Positions 44,447 through 44,518 of a stretch of 44,518 bases of DNA are shown piece after piece (position 1 is the first letter of the stretch; each line of letters starts with the position of its first letter). A program made the position numbers and the translations under genes. The notes under the pieces are model-generated. The model had not been told where the DNA came from. It ran no database searches and saw only the letters and a list, made by a program, of their open reading frames with translations. The stretch is from Mycogone perniciosa (Eukaryota; Ascomycota; Sordariomycetes; Hypocreales; Hypocreaceae): assembly GCA_025331125.1 (NCBI GenBank), contig JAOALB010000261.1, positions 1 to 44,518 of the forward strand, given 5' to 3'.

Positions 44447-44518
<72 letters not shown>
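44444..44518. other. Terminal run of 75 G, probable artefact
   Basis: The window ends in 75 consecutive G residues directly after a retroelement coding segment. Such a pure homopolymer at a contig end is most easily explained by a sequencing or assembly artefact. It should not be read as biology. Confidence 0.8.

Noticed and set aside
1..44518. tRNA, rRNA, CRISPR arrays or prokaryotic features
   Set aside because: None seen; gene structure and repeats are fungal.

Overview
The window looks like a chromosomal piece of a filamentous ascomycete. The grounds are short introns (46-103 nt) with CTAAC/CTGAC-type branch sites, giant intron-poor nonribosomal peptide synthetase (NRPS) exons, a fungal ABCC transporter, and AT-rich flanks with a retroelement tail whose stops look like C-to-T changes of repeat-induced point mutation (RIP). 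No sequence search was possible, so the species and any match to a known cluster are open.

Layout. 1-4071: gene-poor flank with the 5' end of a probable secreted-protein gene (664-735), a 424-bp MITE-like element (1158-1581) and decayed open frames. 4072-33077 (minus): one NRPS gene in five exons, 9,601 residues when spliced, about 1 MDa. 33078-36296: gap holding the putative NRPS promoter and a hairpin element (35198-35403). 36297-41027 (minus): a five-exon, 1,490-residue ABCC-type ABC transporter with one GC-AG intron. 41028-44518: a dehydrogenase fragment, three diverged ~180-bp tandem repeats, two non-LTR retrotransposon 3' ends, and a terminal run of 75 G that is probably an artefact.

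The NRPS reads partial C - A1 - T | C - A2 - T - E | C - A3 - T - E | C - A4 - T - E | C - A5 - T | C - A6 - T | C - A7 - T - E | terminal C. Epimerization domains sit in modules 2, 3, 4 and 7. There is no thioesterase or reductase. A C-terminal condensation-like domain is the usual fungal arrangement for macrocyclic release, so the product is inferred to be a cyclic peptide with up to four D residues. Module 1 has lost half of its C domain and has substitutions in A3, A5 and A8, so a hexapeptide is as plausible as a heptapeptide. The pocket codes of A3 and A6 are almost the same, predicting one amino acid used twice.

The transporter lies upstream on the same strand and is the only other intact gene. 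It is a natural candidate for exporting the peptide or for self-resistance. No tailoring enzyme or pathway regulator is intact here.

The most striking points are the internal history of the NRPS: one intron repeated at the same codon in all four condensation domains that follow an E domain and in none of the others, long identical DNA tracts between modules, and a decaying first module.
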